Assembly: GCF_900113015.1 (NCBI RefSeq)
Contig: NZ_FONV01000001.1
Location: 434,001-498,000, forward strand
Direction of reading: 5' to 3'
DNA from: Actinoplanes philippinensis
GTDB lineage: Bacteria > Actinomycetota > Actinomycetes > Mycobacteriales > Micromonosporaceae
Length of the DNA: 64,000 bases
Part shown: piece after piece, positions 34,996 through 43,666 of the stretch
Position numbering within the stretch: position 1 is the stretch's first letter
How the letters are laid out: each line of letters opens with the position of its first letter
Position numbers and translations under genes: made by a program
Notes under the pieces: model-generated
What the model was told of the DNA's origin: nothing
Database searches by the model: none
Seen by the model: the letters and a program-made list of their open reading frames with translations, nothing else

Positions 34996-36005
34996 ACGGG
35001 ACAGCGGAGAGCCGGGTGGCGGTCATCGGTTTCGCCGCCGCCGATGTCAGCGTCACGACGAGCGGGGTGGAGACGCTGGCGCCGGTCTTCGAGGCCGCTC
35101 TCGGGCAGGCCGGACTGGAGCGCCGGGAGATCGACTTCTGGTGCTCGGGGTCGTCGGACTATCTGGCGGGGCGGGCCTTCTCGTTCGTCAACGCGGTCGA
35201 CGCGATCGGGGCGGTGCCGCCGATCGCCGAGTCGCATGTGGAGATGGACGCGGCGTGGGCGCTGTACGAGGCGTACATCAAGATCCTGGCCGGGGAGGCG
35301 TCGACAGCGCTGGTCTACGGGTTCGGCAAGGGCACGGCCGGGGATCCGGCCCGGGTGCTGGCGCTGCAGCTCGACCCCTACACGGTGGCGCCGCTGTGGC
35401 CGGACTCGATCAGTGTGGCGGCTCTGCAGGCGCGGCTCGGGATCGACGCCGGGCTCTTCAGTGAGCGGGACCTGGCAGCGGTGGCGGCGGGACGCGAGGA
35501 GGCCTCTTGCGTGGAAACGCTGCTCGATCGACCGTACCTCCGCATGCCCTTGCGGGAGCACGACGTCGCGAGAGTCGCGGATGGGGCGTCGGCCGTCGTC
35601 CTCGCCGCGGCCGACCGGGTCGGCGGGAGGCGCGCCGCCTGGATCTCCGGCATCGGGCACCGCGTCGATCCGCAGGGGTTCGGGGAGCGGGACCTGACCG
35701 CCGTGCCGTCCGCGTCGGCCGCCGCCGTGGACGCCGGCGGGCTCGACGGTGTGCAGGTGGCGGCGTTGCATGCCCCGTTCACACATCAGGAGCTGCTGCT
35801 GCGCCGGGCGCTGGGGCTGCCGGACGCGGTGCGGACCGTGGCGTTCGGCGCCGATGCGATGTTCTCGGCCGGGCTGTCGCGGATCGGGGCGGCGGCCGGG
35901 GAGGTCATGGCGGGGCGGGCGTCGGTGGCGGCGGCGCATGCGACGGCCGGGCCGCTGCTGCAACAGAACCTGGTCTGTGTGCTGACGGCGGAGGTGGCGG
36001 CATGA
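34992..36005 (+). CDS. ltp4: Thiolase-fold lipid-transfer/aldolase protein, Ltp4-like
   Basis: 337 residues from a GTG overlapping the DUF35 stop. SCP-x thiolase-like fold without the nucleophilic thiolase Cys motif (the region reads SHVEMDAAWALYEAYIKI). LSDYLAG-like SGSSDYLAGRAFSFVNAVDA and VADGASAVVLAAADR are family features. In Rhodococcus, Ltp3 and Ltp4 are aldol-lyases needed to remove the C24 branch of plant sterols. Coupled to ltp3 by an ATGA overlap. Confidence 0.85.
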   Translation: MNGTAESRVAVIGFAAADVSVTTSGVETLAPVFEAALGQAGLERREIDFWCSGSSDYLAGRAFSFVNAVDAIGAVPPIAESHVEMDAAWALYEAYIKILAGEASTALVYGFGKGTAGDPARVLALQLDPYTVAPLWPDSISVAALQARLGIDAGLFSERDLAAVAAGREEASCVETLLDRPYLRMPLREHDVARVADGASAVVLAAADRVGGRRAAWISGIGHRVDPQGFGERDLTAVPSASAAAVDAGGLDGVQVAALHAPFTHQELLLRRALGLPDAVRTVAFGADAMFSAGLSRIGAAAGEVMAGRASVAAAHATAGPLLQQNLVCVLTAEVAA

Positions 36006-37153
36006 GGCGGGCGGCGGTTCTGGGGACCGGGCAGACGCATCACCGGACGCGACGGACCGACGTGTCGATGGCCGGGCTGTGCCGGGAGGCGATCGATCGG
36101 GCGCTGGCCGACGCGGGGGTCGGCTGGGAGCAGATCGACGCGGTGGTGCTCGGCAAGGCGCCGGACCTGTTCGAGGGCGTGATGATGCCCGAGCTGTTCC
36201 TCGCGTCGGCGCTAGGGGCGGCCGGGAAACCGCTGCTCCGGGTGCACACGGCCGGGTCGGTGGGCGGGGCCACGGCGATCGTCGCGACGAGCCTGGTCCG
36301 GGCCGGGGCGCACCGGCGGGTGCTGGCGGTGGCGTTCGAGAAGCAGTCGGAGTCGAACGCGATGTGGGCGCTGTCGATCCAGCCGCCGTTCTCCGCGCCG
36401 ATCACCGCGGGCGCGGGCGGGTACTTCGCGCCGCACATCCGGTCGTACATCCGCCGTTTCGGCGTTCCCGGCCACATCGGCGCCCTCGTGGCGGTCAAGG
36501 ATCGCCGCAACGGGGCCCTCAATCCCTACGCCCACCTGCGGCAACCGGAGATCACTCGGGAGTCGGTGCAGGCGTCGACGATGCTGTGGGACCCGATCCG
36601 GTACGACGAGACGTGCCCCTCGTCGGACGGCGCGTGCGCGGTGGTGATCGGGGATCAGCAGGCCGCGGAGGCGTCGGAGCGGCAGGTCGCGTGGATCCGG
36701 GCGACCTCGATGCGGACCGAGCCGACCTTCTACGCCGGCAAGGACCACGTCAACCCGCGGGCGGGCGCCACCGCGGCGGCCGCTCTCTGGGCCGCGGCCG
36801 GCATCAAGGATCCGCTCGACGAGGTCGACGTCGCCGAGCTCTACGTGCCGTTCTCCTGGTTCGAGCCGATGTGGCTGGAGAATGTCGGCTTCGTTGGACA
36901 AGGGCAGGGTTGGAAACTTGTTGAATCGGGTGAAACCGCGCTCGGCGGCGCACTGCCGGTCAACCCCAGCGGGGGCGTCCTCTGCTCGAACCCGATCGGC
37001 GCCTCCGGGCTCCTGAGGTTCGCCGAGGCCGCCATGCAGGTGATGGGCCGGGCCGGGGAACACCAGGTGGCGGGGGCGTCGACGGCGCTCGGCCACGCCT
37101 ACGGGGGCGGATCTCAGTTCTTCTCCATGTGGGTGGTCGGGAGGAATCCATGA
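36002..37153 (+). CDS. ltp3: Thiolase-fold lipid-transfer/aldolase protein, Ltp3-like
   Basis: 383 residues. N-terminal RRAAVLGTGQTHHRTRRTDV, then AGLCREAIDRALADAGV, VLGKAPDLFEGV and the thiolase-core HTAGSVGGATAIVATSLVRA, where Ser replaces the thiolase Cys; C-terminal PSGGVLCSNPIGASGLLRFA and HAYGGGSQFFSMWV. This loss of the thiolase nucleophile fits a retro-aldol lyase. With Ltp4 and the DUF35 protein it should split the tertiary-hydroxy acyl-CoA of C24-branched side chains. Its stop overlaps the cholesterol oxidase ATG. Confidence 0.87.
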   Translation: MRRAAVLGTGQTHHRTRRTDVSMAGLCREAIDRALADAGVGWEQIDAVVLGKAPDLFEGVMMPELFLASALGAAGKPLLRVHTAGSVGGATAIVATSLVRAGAHRRVLAVAFEKQSESNAMWALSIQPPFSAPITAGAGGYFAPHIRSYIRRFGVPGHIGALVAVKDRRNGALNPYAHLRQPEITRESVQASTMLWDPIRYDETCPSSDGACAVVIGDQQAAEASERQVAWIRATSMRTEPTFYAGKDHVNPRAGATAAAALWAAAGIKDPLDEVDVAELYVPFSWFEPMWLENVGFVGQGQGWKLVESGETALGGALPVNPSGGVLCSNPIGASGLLRFAEAAMQVMGRAGEHQVAGASTALGHAYGGGSQFFSMWVVGRNP

Positions 37154-38727
37154 AACGTCGAACCCTTCTCCAGGCCGGCGCCGCCGCCGCGGTCGCTCCG
37201 GCGCTGAGCCTTCCGGCCCTGCAGGGCCGGACCGCGATCGTCATCGGCAGCGGGTTCGGTGGCGCGGTCGCGGCGTGGCGGCTCGCGCAGGCCGGGATGA
37301 GCGTGACCGTTCTCGAACGTGGGCGGCGCTGGGATCTCAACAGCTCGGGGACCACGTTCTGCACGATCGGCAACCCGGACTGGCGGTGCGCCTGGTTCGC
37401 CGACAACCCGCCGCTCGGGCTGGACGTCAGCAAGACCATCACCCGCGGGGCCGGGCTGATCCAGAAGCACGCCGGCGACGGCATCCAGGTGATGTGCGGG
37501 TCCGGCGTGGGCGGCGGGTCGCTGGTCATCGGCATGTTCATGCCCCAGCCGCGGCGCGCCGACTGGGAGAGCGTCTACCCCGCCCAGCTGTCGTACACCG
37601 CCTTCGAGAACACCTACTGGCCGCGCGCCCGGCAGAACATCGGCACCGCGACGATCCCCGCGGACATCCAGAACCATGCGGCGTACGCGGGGGCGCGCTC
37701 GTGGCTGCAGTACATCGGCGAGTTCGGCAAGACGGCGGTGCCGGTGCCGTTCGGGGTGAACTGGGACGTCATCCGCGACGAGCTGGCCGGCCGGGCGCCC
37801 GCCTGCCACACGATCGGTGAGGGGCCGTTCGGCAGCAACTCCGGGGCCAAGAACAGTGTGGACAAGACCTACCTGAAGTGGGCGGTGGCGACCGGCAACG
37901 CACGGATCCTGCCGCTGCACGAGGTCACCGAGATCCGCGAGGTGTCCGGCTCGGCGGTCTTCGAGGTGGCCTGCCGGCAGATCGACGACACCGGCGGCGC
38001 GCTGTCGAACCCGGTGTTCACCGCCGACTACCTCTTCCTGGCGGCCGGGTCGCTCGGCAGCACGTCGCTGCTGCTCAGGTCACGGGCGCTCGGGAAGCTG
38101 CCGAGGCTGACCAGCACCGAGGTGGGCAAGGGCTGGGGCAACAACGGGGACTTCCTGGTGGCACGGCTCAACCTGCGCCGGACCGTGGGCACGGCCCAGG
38201 GCGGGCCGGGCAACGTGCGGTTCTACGACGACTCGAACCCGTACGCCAAGGCGGCGATGGCGTGGGAGGCCGCGCCGATCCCGTCGTGGCTGCCCGGCAC
38301 CAGCGCCCACCTGATCACCAGCCTGGCGCCGGAGCGCGGCGAGATCCGCTACGACGCGGCCACCGGCACCGGGAAGGTGTACTGGCCGTACGCGGAGATG
38401 GAGACGTCGTCGGACAAGGCCGGGCGAGACCTGGCGACCCGGCTGTGGTGGGCGACCGAGGGTTCGAAGGGCTCGCTGCTGACCGGGCTGCCGTCGTACG
38501 ACCGGAACACCGGGATGGGGCTGGGCTCGCGGAACACGTACCACCCGCTGGGCGGCCTGGTCATGGGGAAGGCCACCGACTTCGGTGGAAAAGTCGCCGG
38601 ATATCAGAATCTGTTCTGCGTGGACGGCGCGCTGCTGCCCGGAACCGCGTGCCTGGCCAACCCGGCGATCACCATCACGGCGAACGCCGAGCGCTGCCTG
38701 GACCTGTTCCTCGCGTCATCGGCGTGA
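37150..38727 (+). CDS. Secreted cholesterol oxidase, class I (non-covalent FAD)
   Basis: 525 residues from ATG 37150 overlapping the ltp3 stop. Twin-arginine-type leader MKRRTLLQAGAAAAVAPALS. FAD motif VIGSGFGGAVAAWRLAQAG, VGGGSLVIGMFMPQPRRADW, YLFLAAGSLGSTSLLLRSRA. Residues equivalent to the Streptomyces active site are present: Glu in WEAAPIPSW, His in TYHPLGG, Asn in ANPAITITANAER. It oxidises and isomerises cholesterol to cholest-4-en-3-one outside the cell, the first pathway step. Sharing an operon with cytosolic aldolase-type genes is unusual. Confidence 0.92.
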   Translation: MKRRTLLQAGAAAAVAPALSLPALQGRTAIVIGSGFGGAVAAWRLAQAGMSVTVLERGRRWDLNSSGTTFCTIGNPDWRCAWFADNPPLGLDVSKTITRGAGLIQKHAGDGIQVMCGSGVGGGSLVIGMFMPQPRRADWESVYPAQLSYTAFENTYWPRARQNIGTATIPADIQNHAAYAGARSWLQYIGEFGKTAVPVPFGVNWDVIRDELAGRAPACHTIGEGPFGSNSGAKNSVDKTYLKWAVATGNARILPLHEVTEIREVSGSAVFEVACRQIDDTGGALSNPVFTADYLFLAAGSLGSTSLLLRSRALGKLPRLTSTEVGKGWGNNGDFLVARLNLRRTVGTAQGGPGNVRFYDDSNPYAKAAMAWEAAPIPSWLPGTSAHLITSLAPERGEIRYDAATGTGKVYWPYAEMETSSDKAGRDLATRLWWATEGSKGSLLTGLPSYDRNTGMGLGSRNTYHPLGGLVMGKATDFGGKVAGYQNLFCVDGALLPGTACLANPAITITANAERCLDLFLASSA

Positions 38728-38923
38728 CCCATTCCTGCAACAAACCTGCAAATGGATTCCGTTGACTCGCTGATATGCCCGGTGGCAGATTCCATCTCGG
38801 AACAATTGTTGGCAGTCCGCCGGACCATCCCCAACGCTGCATTGTGCCGCGGTTCGCGAAATGCGTTCCGCGGTCGGTGCGGCGTGTCCGGCGGATCAAT
38901 TTGCGACAAGGAGCCCATCCCCC

Positions 38924-40717
38924 ATGGCACCTCATCCCCGGGGCCGTACGCTGCGCCGATCCCTCGGCGCAGCCGGTCTCTCCGGCCTGGTGGCGGCCGG
39001 TCTCTTCCTCTCCATCGGCACCGCTGAAGCCGCCACCCTGTTCAGCGCGGACTTCGAATCCGGCAGCACCGGTGGCTGGTCGAAATCGGGCGGAACGTGG
39101 TCGGTGGCAAGCGACGGAACGTCAGTTCTGCAACAGTCCGACACCGGGAGCGAGCGGGCCCGCCAGTTCGCCGGAAACACCTCCTGGACGAACTACTCGG
39201 TGCAGGCGCGGGTCAAGGCGACAGCCTTCGGATCCAGCGCCGGAGTGGTCGCGCTGACCGGCCGCGCGGCCGGTTCCACGAAGATGTACCGGCTGTCGCT
39301 GACCGGCGCGAACAGGGTGCAGCTGGAGACCATGAACGGCAGCGCCGTGACGGTCCTCGGCAGCCTCGCCCAGACCATCTCCACCAGCACGTACTACACG
39401 TTGAAGCTGTCGTTCAACGGGACCACGATCAGCGGCTCGGTGAACGGGACCAGCGTCGGATCGGCCACCGACAGCACCATCACGGCCGGGCGGATCGGCC
39501 TGCTCACCGAGTACGCCGCCGGCCGTTTCGACGACATCGTGGTCGACGACGGGGTGTCCACACCGCCGTCCAGCGCCTCCCCCTCGGCCTCGGTCTCCCC
39601 CTCGGCGTCCACCTCGGTCCCGCCGCCGTCGTCCAGCGCCCTCTACGTGGCGCCGGGCGGCACCGACAGCGCGGCCGGGACGATCGGAGCGCCGACCACG
39701 CTGACGTCGGCGATCACCCGGATCGCCGCGGGCGGCACGATCTACCTGCGCGGCGGCACCTACGCGCACGCGTCGACGGTCACCATCCCGGCCGGCAACA
39801 ACGGGTCGTCCGGCGCGCTGAAGACGATCTCGGCGTACCCCGGGGAGAAGCCGGTGCTGAACTTCTCGGCGCAGGCCGAGGACCCGGCCAACCGCGGTCT
39901 CGCCGTCAACGGCAACTACTGGCGGATCTACGGGCTGACCGTGGAGCGGGCCGGCGACAACGGCATCTTCGTCGGCGGCAGCAACAACATCCTGGAGCGG
40001 ACGGTCACCCGCTTCAACCGCGACACCGGCCTGCAGCTGTCCCGGATCCTGTCGACCACCCCCAGCTCGCAGTGGCCGGCGAACAACCTGATCCTCAGCG
40101 CCGAGTCGCACGACAACGCCGACTCCGACGGTGAGGACGCGGACGGTTTCGCCGCCAAGCTGACGGTCGGCGCCGGCAACGTCTTCCGGTACGCGGTGTC
40201 GCACAACAACATCGACGACGGCTGGGACCTGTACACCAAGACCGACACCGGCGCGATCGGCGTGGTGACGATCGAGGACTCGCTCGCCTACGACAACGGC
40301 ACGCTCAGCGACGGCTCGCAGGCCGGCAACGGCGACCGCAACGGCTTCAAGCTGGGCGGCGAGGACATCGCGGTCAACCACATCGTGCGGCGGACCATCG
40401 CCTACAAGAACGGCAAGCACGGGTTCACCTACAACAGCAACCCGGGTTCGCTGGCCGTCTCCGACAACCTGAGCATCGACAACGCCGAGCGCAACTTCAA
40501 CTTCGACGCCGGCACGTCGGTCTTCCGCAACAACACGTCGTGCCGGTACTCCAGCGGCACCAACGACCGGATCGTCGGCAACTCGGACACGACCAACCAG
40601 TTCTGGTCGGGGACGAACGGCTCGCGGTGCTCCTCCTACAGCGGGGCGCTGGCCTGGTCGTACGCCTCCGACGGACGTCTGGCCGTCACCATCGGCGGGG
40701 TCGCCGTCTCCCTCTGA
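38924..40717 (+). CDS. Secreted right-handed beta-helix lyase, PL9-like
   Basis: 597 residues from ATG 38924, with AAGGAG 10 bases upstream. Signal peptide at 1-37 (RTLRRSLGAAGLSGLVAAGL ending TAEAA). Residues about 38-215 form a concanavalin-like jelly roll (DFESGSTGGWSKSGGTWSV), then a Ser/Pro linker (SPSASVSPSASTSVPPPSSS), then a parallel beta-helix with PL9-like segments DSDGEDADGFAAKL, NNIDDGWDLYTKTDTG and NGFKLGGEDI. Probably cleaves pectate or a related polyuronate, with calcium bound at the Asp-rich turns. Substrate not proven. The upstream 38728-38923 carries no gene. Confidence 0.85.
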   Translation: MAPHPRGRTLRRSLGAAGLSGLVAAGLFLSIGTAEAATLFSADFESGSTGGWSKSGGTWSVASDGTSVLQQSDTGSERARQFAGNTSWTNYSVQARVKATAFGSSAGVVALTGRAAGSTKMYRLSLTGANRVQLETMNGSAVTVLGSLAQTISTSTYYTLKLSFNGTTISGSVNGTSVGSATDSTITAGRIGLLTEYAAGRFDDIVVDDGVSTPPSSASPSASVSPSASTSVPPPSSSALYVAPGGTDSAAGTIGAPTTLTSAITRIAAGGTIYLRGGTYAHASTVTIPAGNNGSSGALKTISAYPGEKPVLNFSAQAEDPANRGLAVNGNYWRIYGLTVERAGDNGIFVGGSNNILERTVTRFNRDTGLQLSRILSTTPSSQWPANNLILSAESHDNADSDGEDADGFAAKLTVGAGNVFRYAVSHNNIDDGWDLYTKTDTGAIGVVTIEDSLAYDNGTLSDGSQAGNGDRNGFKLGGEDIAVNHIVRRTIAYKNGKHGFTYNSNPGSLAVSDNLSIDNAERNFNFDAGTSVFRNNTSCRYSSGTNDRIVGNSDTTNQFWSGTNGSRCSSYSGALAWSYASDGRLAVTIGGVAVSL

Positions 40718-40747
40718 TCCGCCGCACCGCCCGTCGCCCGTCCGCCG

Positions 40748-41908
40748 TCACCAGCGGGCGGGCGATCGGTCGGCGGCGGCGCCGCTGTCGTACGCGGCGT
40801 GTGTGTCGGCCGCCCCGGCCTCGGTGGCGGGCGCCCGGTCCTCCCCCACGGCCGGCTCGGCCTTGAGCCGCCCGCGGCGGGTGTCCCACAGGTCGCGGGC
40901 GAGGATCTGCACGATGCCGGCGACCGGGATCGCCAGCAGGGCGCCGAGGATGCCGGCCAGCTCCACGGCGAGCAGGATCGCGACGAGCACGGTCAACGGG
41001 TTCAGTCGCACCGTCCGCGCGAAGATCATCGGCTGGAGCAGGTGGTTCTCCAACTGCTGGTAGACGACGAAGAAGACCAGGACGACGATGCCGGCGGTGG
41101 TCGACTGGACGAAGGCGGCGGCGGTCGCGACGACCGCGCCGAGGGTCGCGCCGACCAGCGGGATCAGGTCGGCGAGACCGACGAACAGAGCGATCAGCCC
41201 GGCGTACGGCACCCCGGTCAGCATCAGCGTCAGGTAGGTGAGCGTCCCGCAGATCACGCTGATCAGTAGATTGCCGGTGAGATAGCCGGTGACCGTCTTC
41301 GCGCAGTCGTGCCCGACCCGGCGGATGTGCCCGGCCCGCTCCGGCGTGAACAGCGCCAGGAAACCGTCGACGATCTTCGGGGCTTCGAGCACCATGAGGT
41401 ACGCCAGGACGACGATCGTGGCGATGCCGGCCACCCCGGTCGCCACCGAGCGCAGGAACGCCAGGGTCGGCGCGCCCAGCCCGGAGGCGTACTCCCGGAT
41501 CCTGTCGGCGTTGTCCCGCACGTGCTCCAGCAGATGGAACCGTTCGATCAGCTGCCCGGCCGGCCCGCGCCCGTTGCGCAGGTCCTCGACGATCCGAGGG
41601 AAGTCCGCGGCGACCTGGGCTCCCTCCCGGGCCAGCGGCGCCACGAAGAGCGTGATCATGCCACCGATCAGCGCGGTCGCCGCCACGAAGACCAGCAGCG
41701 TGGCCAGCCAGCGCCGGCAGCCGGTCACCTTCCGCGTCAGCCAGTTCACCGCCGGGTGCAGCGCGACCGCGAAGAACGCCGCGATGACGATCCAGGTCAG
41801 CACCCGGCGCGTCGCGTAACCGAGGAACAGCACGGCGCCGGTGGCGAGCGCCAGTCCCAGCACGATCAGTGTCCGGCGTGCCGTCAGAGCGTTGTCGGTT
41901 TCCCCCAT
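40748..41908 (-). CDS. AI-2E family (PerM/YtqA-type) membrane protein
   Basis: 386 residues with about eight membrane segments: two N-terminal (TLIVLGLALATGAVLFLGYA), one after FRR (LATLLVFVAATALIGGMITL), a soluble region (residues about 100-165), then the conserved GNLLISVICGTLTYLTLMLT, GLADLIPLVGATLGAVVATA and the C-terminal YQQLENHLLQPMIF motif. The family includes AI-2 exporters and Na+/H+ antiporters, so the substrate is open. A charged tail follows the last helix. Convergent with the PL9 gene. Confidence 0.88.
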   Translation of the reverse strand: MGETDNALTARRTLIVLGLALATGAVLFLGYATRRVLTWIVIAAFFAVALHPAVNWLTRKVTGCRRWLATLLVFVAATALIGGMITLFVAPLAREGAQVAADFPRIVEDLRNGRGPAGQLIERFHLLEHVRDNADRIREYASGLGAPTLAFLRSVATGVAGIATIVVLAYLMVLEAPKIVDGFLALFTPERAGHIRRVGHDCAKTVTGYLTGNLLISVICGTLTYLTLMLTGVPYAGLIALFVGLADLIPLVGATLGAVVATAAAFVQSTTAGIVVLVFFVVYQQLENHLLQPMIFARTVRLNPLTVLVAILLAVELAGILGALLAIPVAGIVQILARDLWDTRRGRLKAEPAVGEDRAPATEAGAADTHAAYDSGAAADRSPARW

Positions 41909-41948
41909 ATGTCACGGATTACCCCGCCGTGACCTGCGGAAACGGGGC

Positions 41949-42581
41949 TCAGTCCGGGAGCGTGTAGTCGGGCGGGTAGAGCCGGCACGGGACCGGGTCG
42001 CCGTCGACCAGGCTCGTCATCACGCTGCGGGCGGGCTCGCCGGTGTCCTTGTTGATCTGCTCGAAGATCACGAAGTGCAGGGTGGATCCGGGCGGCATCA
42101 GGTCACGGCGTACGGCATAGGTGTTCTCGTCCGGTTTCGCGGGGGTGTGGCTGTTGGGCATCACGTCGTAGAGGTCCGGCAGACCGGCCTGGCCGTTCTG
42201 ACAGCCGGCGACCTTCTGCTCCACCGGCACCTTGATGAACTCGACCAGGGCCGGGATGCCCGCCCTCTTGAGGGTGGCATTGAGCGCGTCGGCGTCGGCC
42301 AGCTGCCGGATGGCGAAGATGACGGTGTCCTCCTGGCGGGAGTCGACGCTCCAGGCCGCCACCTCGGTCAGGCCGTGCACCGGCTCGGCGGGGCGGTTCA
42401 GGGTCAGGCCGGCGGCGACTCCGGCGGCCAGGACGGCGACGCCGAGGGCGGTGGCCGCGTGCCGGCGGCGGCGCAGGCCCCGGCCACGGCCGGTGATGTC
42501 GTCGAGGCCGGTGGTCAGCCGCACACCGTCGAACTCGGTGCGGACCCGGGCGTACAACAGGTCGTCGTCGTTGTCGATCAC
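41949..42581 (-). CDS. Membrane-anchored partner of ECF sigma factor (putative anti-sigma-like)
   Basis: 210 residues from GTG 42581, overlapping the sigma factor stop (GTGA). A short cytoplasmic N-terminus (IDNDDDLLYARVRTEFDGVR) precedes one membrane helix (ATALGVAVLAAGVAAGLTL, about 41-59); the outer part contains CQNGQAGLPDLYDVM and a late Cys (VPCRLYPP). The arrangement fits the membrane protein normally coupled to SigE-family ECF sigma factors. No zinc-type anti-sigma motif is visible, so the regulatory role is inferred from position. Confidence 0.65.
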   Translation of the reverse strand: MIDNDDDLLYARVRTEFDGVRLTTGLDDITGRGRGLRRRRHAATALGVAVLAAGVAAGLTLNRPAEPVHGLTEVAAWSVDSRQEDTVIFAIRQLADADALNATLKRAGIPALVEFIKVPVEQKVAGCQNGQAGLPDLYDVMPNSHTPAKPDENTYAVRRDLMPPGSTLHFVIFEQINKDTGEPARSVMTSLVDGDPVPCRLYPPDYTLPD

Positions 42582-43102
42582 AGCTTCTGCTCCTGTTCGA
42601 GGACGGGCGTCAGGTGTTCCCGGAGGGCACGGGTGGCACGGGCGAGATGGGCGGTGACCGTTCCGGCGGCGATGCCCAGGGTCCGCGCGGTGGTCTCGCT
42701 GTCGAGGTCGAGGAAGACGCGCAGCACGAACACCTCGCGCTGGCGGGTGGGCAGCGACCGCAGCGCCGCCATCACCCGCGGGTCGGGCATGCCGTCGGTG
42801 TCGTCGCGGCCGGCGTCGGGCGCGGCCGGTTCGGACACCTCCCGGCGGCGCCGGCGCCACCAGGAGATGTGCGTGTTCAGCGCGGTACGGACCACCCAGG
42901 CCCGTGGCGACGGGTGCCGCGCGACGGTGGACCAGGAGGCCCAGGCCCGGGCGAACGCCTCCGCCACCGCGTCCTCGGCGATCTGACGGTTGCCGGTGGA
43001 GGCCGTCACCGCCCGGAGGCAGTCGTCCCGCGCGTTCTCGTAGAAGGCGGCGAACTCCGCCCGTTGTCGTCCCACGCCGGTATTACGCCAGAGCCCCGCC
43101 AT
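42578..43102 (-). CDS. ECF RNA polymerase sigma factor (SigE/SigM-type)
   Basis: 174 residues from ATG 43102, with GAGGG as ribosome site. Sigma region 2: FAAFYENARDDCLRAVTAST, DAVAEAFARAWASWSTVARH, PRAWVVRTALNTHISWWRRR. Region 4: LRSLPTRQREVFVLRVFLDL, then SETTARTLGIAAGTVTAHLA. Lacks sigma 1 and 3, as ECF factors do. The next gene encodes its probable membrane partner. It is divergent from a MarR regulator. Confidence 0.9.
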   Translation of the reverse strand: MAGLWRNTGVGRQRAEFAAFYENARDDCLRAVTASTGNRQIAEDAVAEAFARAWASWSTVARHPSPRAWVVRTALNTHISWWRRRRREVSEPAAPDAGRDDTDGMPDPRVMAALRSLPTRQREVFVLRVFLDLDSETTARTLGIAAGTVTAHLARATRALREHLTPVLEQEQKL

Positions 43103-43130
43103 CCGCTTACCCTCGCGCGGAAAAAAAGTG

Positions 43131-43152
43131 ACAGCACTTATATAAGTGCTGT
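43131..43152. promoter_or_regulatory. Perfect 22-bp MarR operator palindrome
   Basis: Two perfect 11-base arms (ACAGCACTTAT and its complement) centred between the ECF sigma start (43102) and the MarR ATG (43166). The AT-rich centre (TTATATAA) doubles as a possible -10. Size and position fit autoregulation by the MarR protein. Confidence 0.8.
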
Positions 43153-43165
43153 TACGGTTGGCGTC

Positions 43166-43666
43166 ATGACCGACGACTGGCTGGCCGACCCGACCGAGGA
43201 GAGCGTGTGGCGGCCGTGGCGGCTGCTGCAGGCGGCGATGGATGCCGAGATCGCGCGGGTCTACGCCGACGCGCGGATCGACGGGCTGAAACCGACCTGG
43301 GTGATGGAGCTGCTCCGGCTGCGCCACCACGGGCCGATGACAATCACCGAGCTGGCCGGTTCGGTGCAGATCACCCACTCCGGGATGAGCCAGAAGGTGT
43401 CCGCCATGCGGGCCGCGGGCTGGGTGCGTACCGTCGCGGGGACCGACGCCCGGAGCAAGAAGGTGGAGCTGACCGCCAAGGCCGAGGCCGTGGTGCGCCG
43501 GCTGGCCGCCGAGTGGCGGGCCACCGAGGCGGCGATCGCCGAGATCGAGGCGGAGATCCCCTATCCGCTGAGCCGGGTGGTCCGTGACATCGAGGCGGCG
43601 CTGGAGCGGCGCAGCCTGCACGCGCGGATCACCGAGCGACTCGCCGGAGACCCGGCGTGGGGGTGA
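43166..43666 (+). CDS. MarR-family transcriptional regulator
   Basis: 166 residues from ATG 43166. Winged helix at about 50-110: LKPTWVMELLRLRHHGPMTI, ELAGSVQITHSGMSQKVSAM, RAAGWVRTVAGTDARSKKVE. Its stop overlaps the MFS exporter start region, and a perfect palindrome lies in its promoter, so it most likely represses its own operon until the MFS substrate binds. Confidence 0.87.
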   Translation: MTDDWLADPTEESVWRPWRLLQAAMDAEIARVYADARIDGLKPTWVMELLRLRHHGPMTITELAGSVQITHSGMSQKVSAMRAAGWVRTVAGTDARSKKVELTAKAEAVVRRLAAEWRATEAAIAEIEAEIPYPLSRVVRDIEAALERRSLHARITERLAGDPAWG

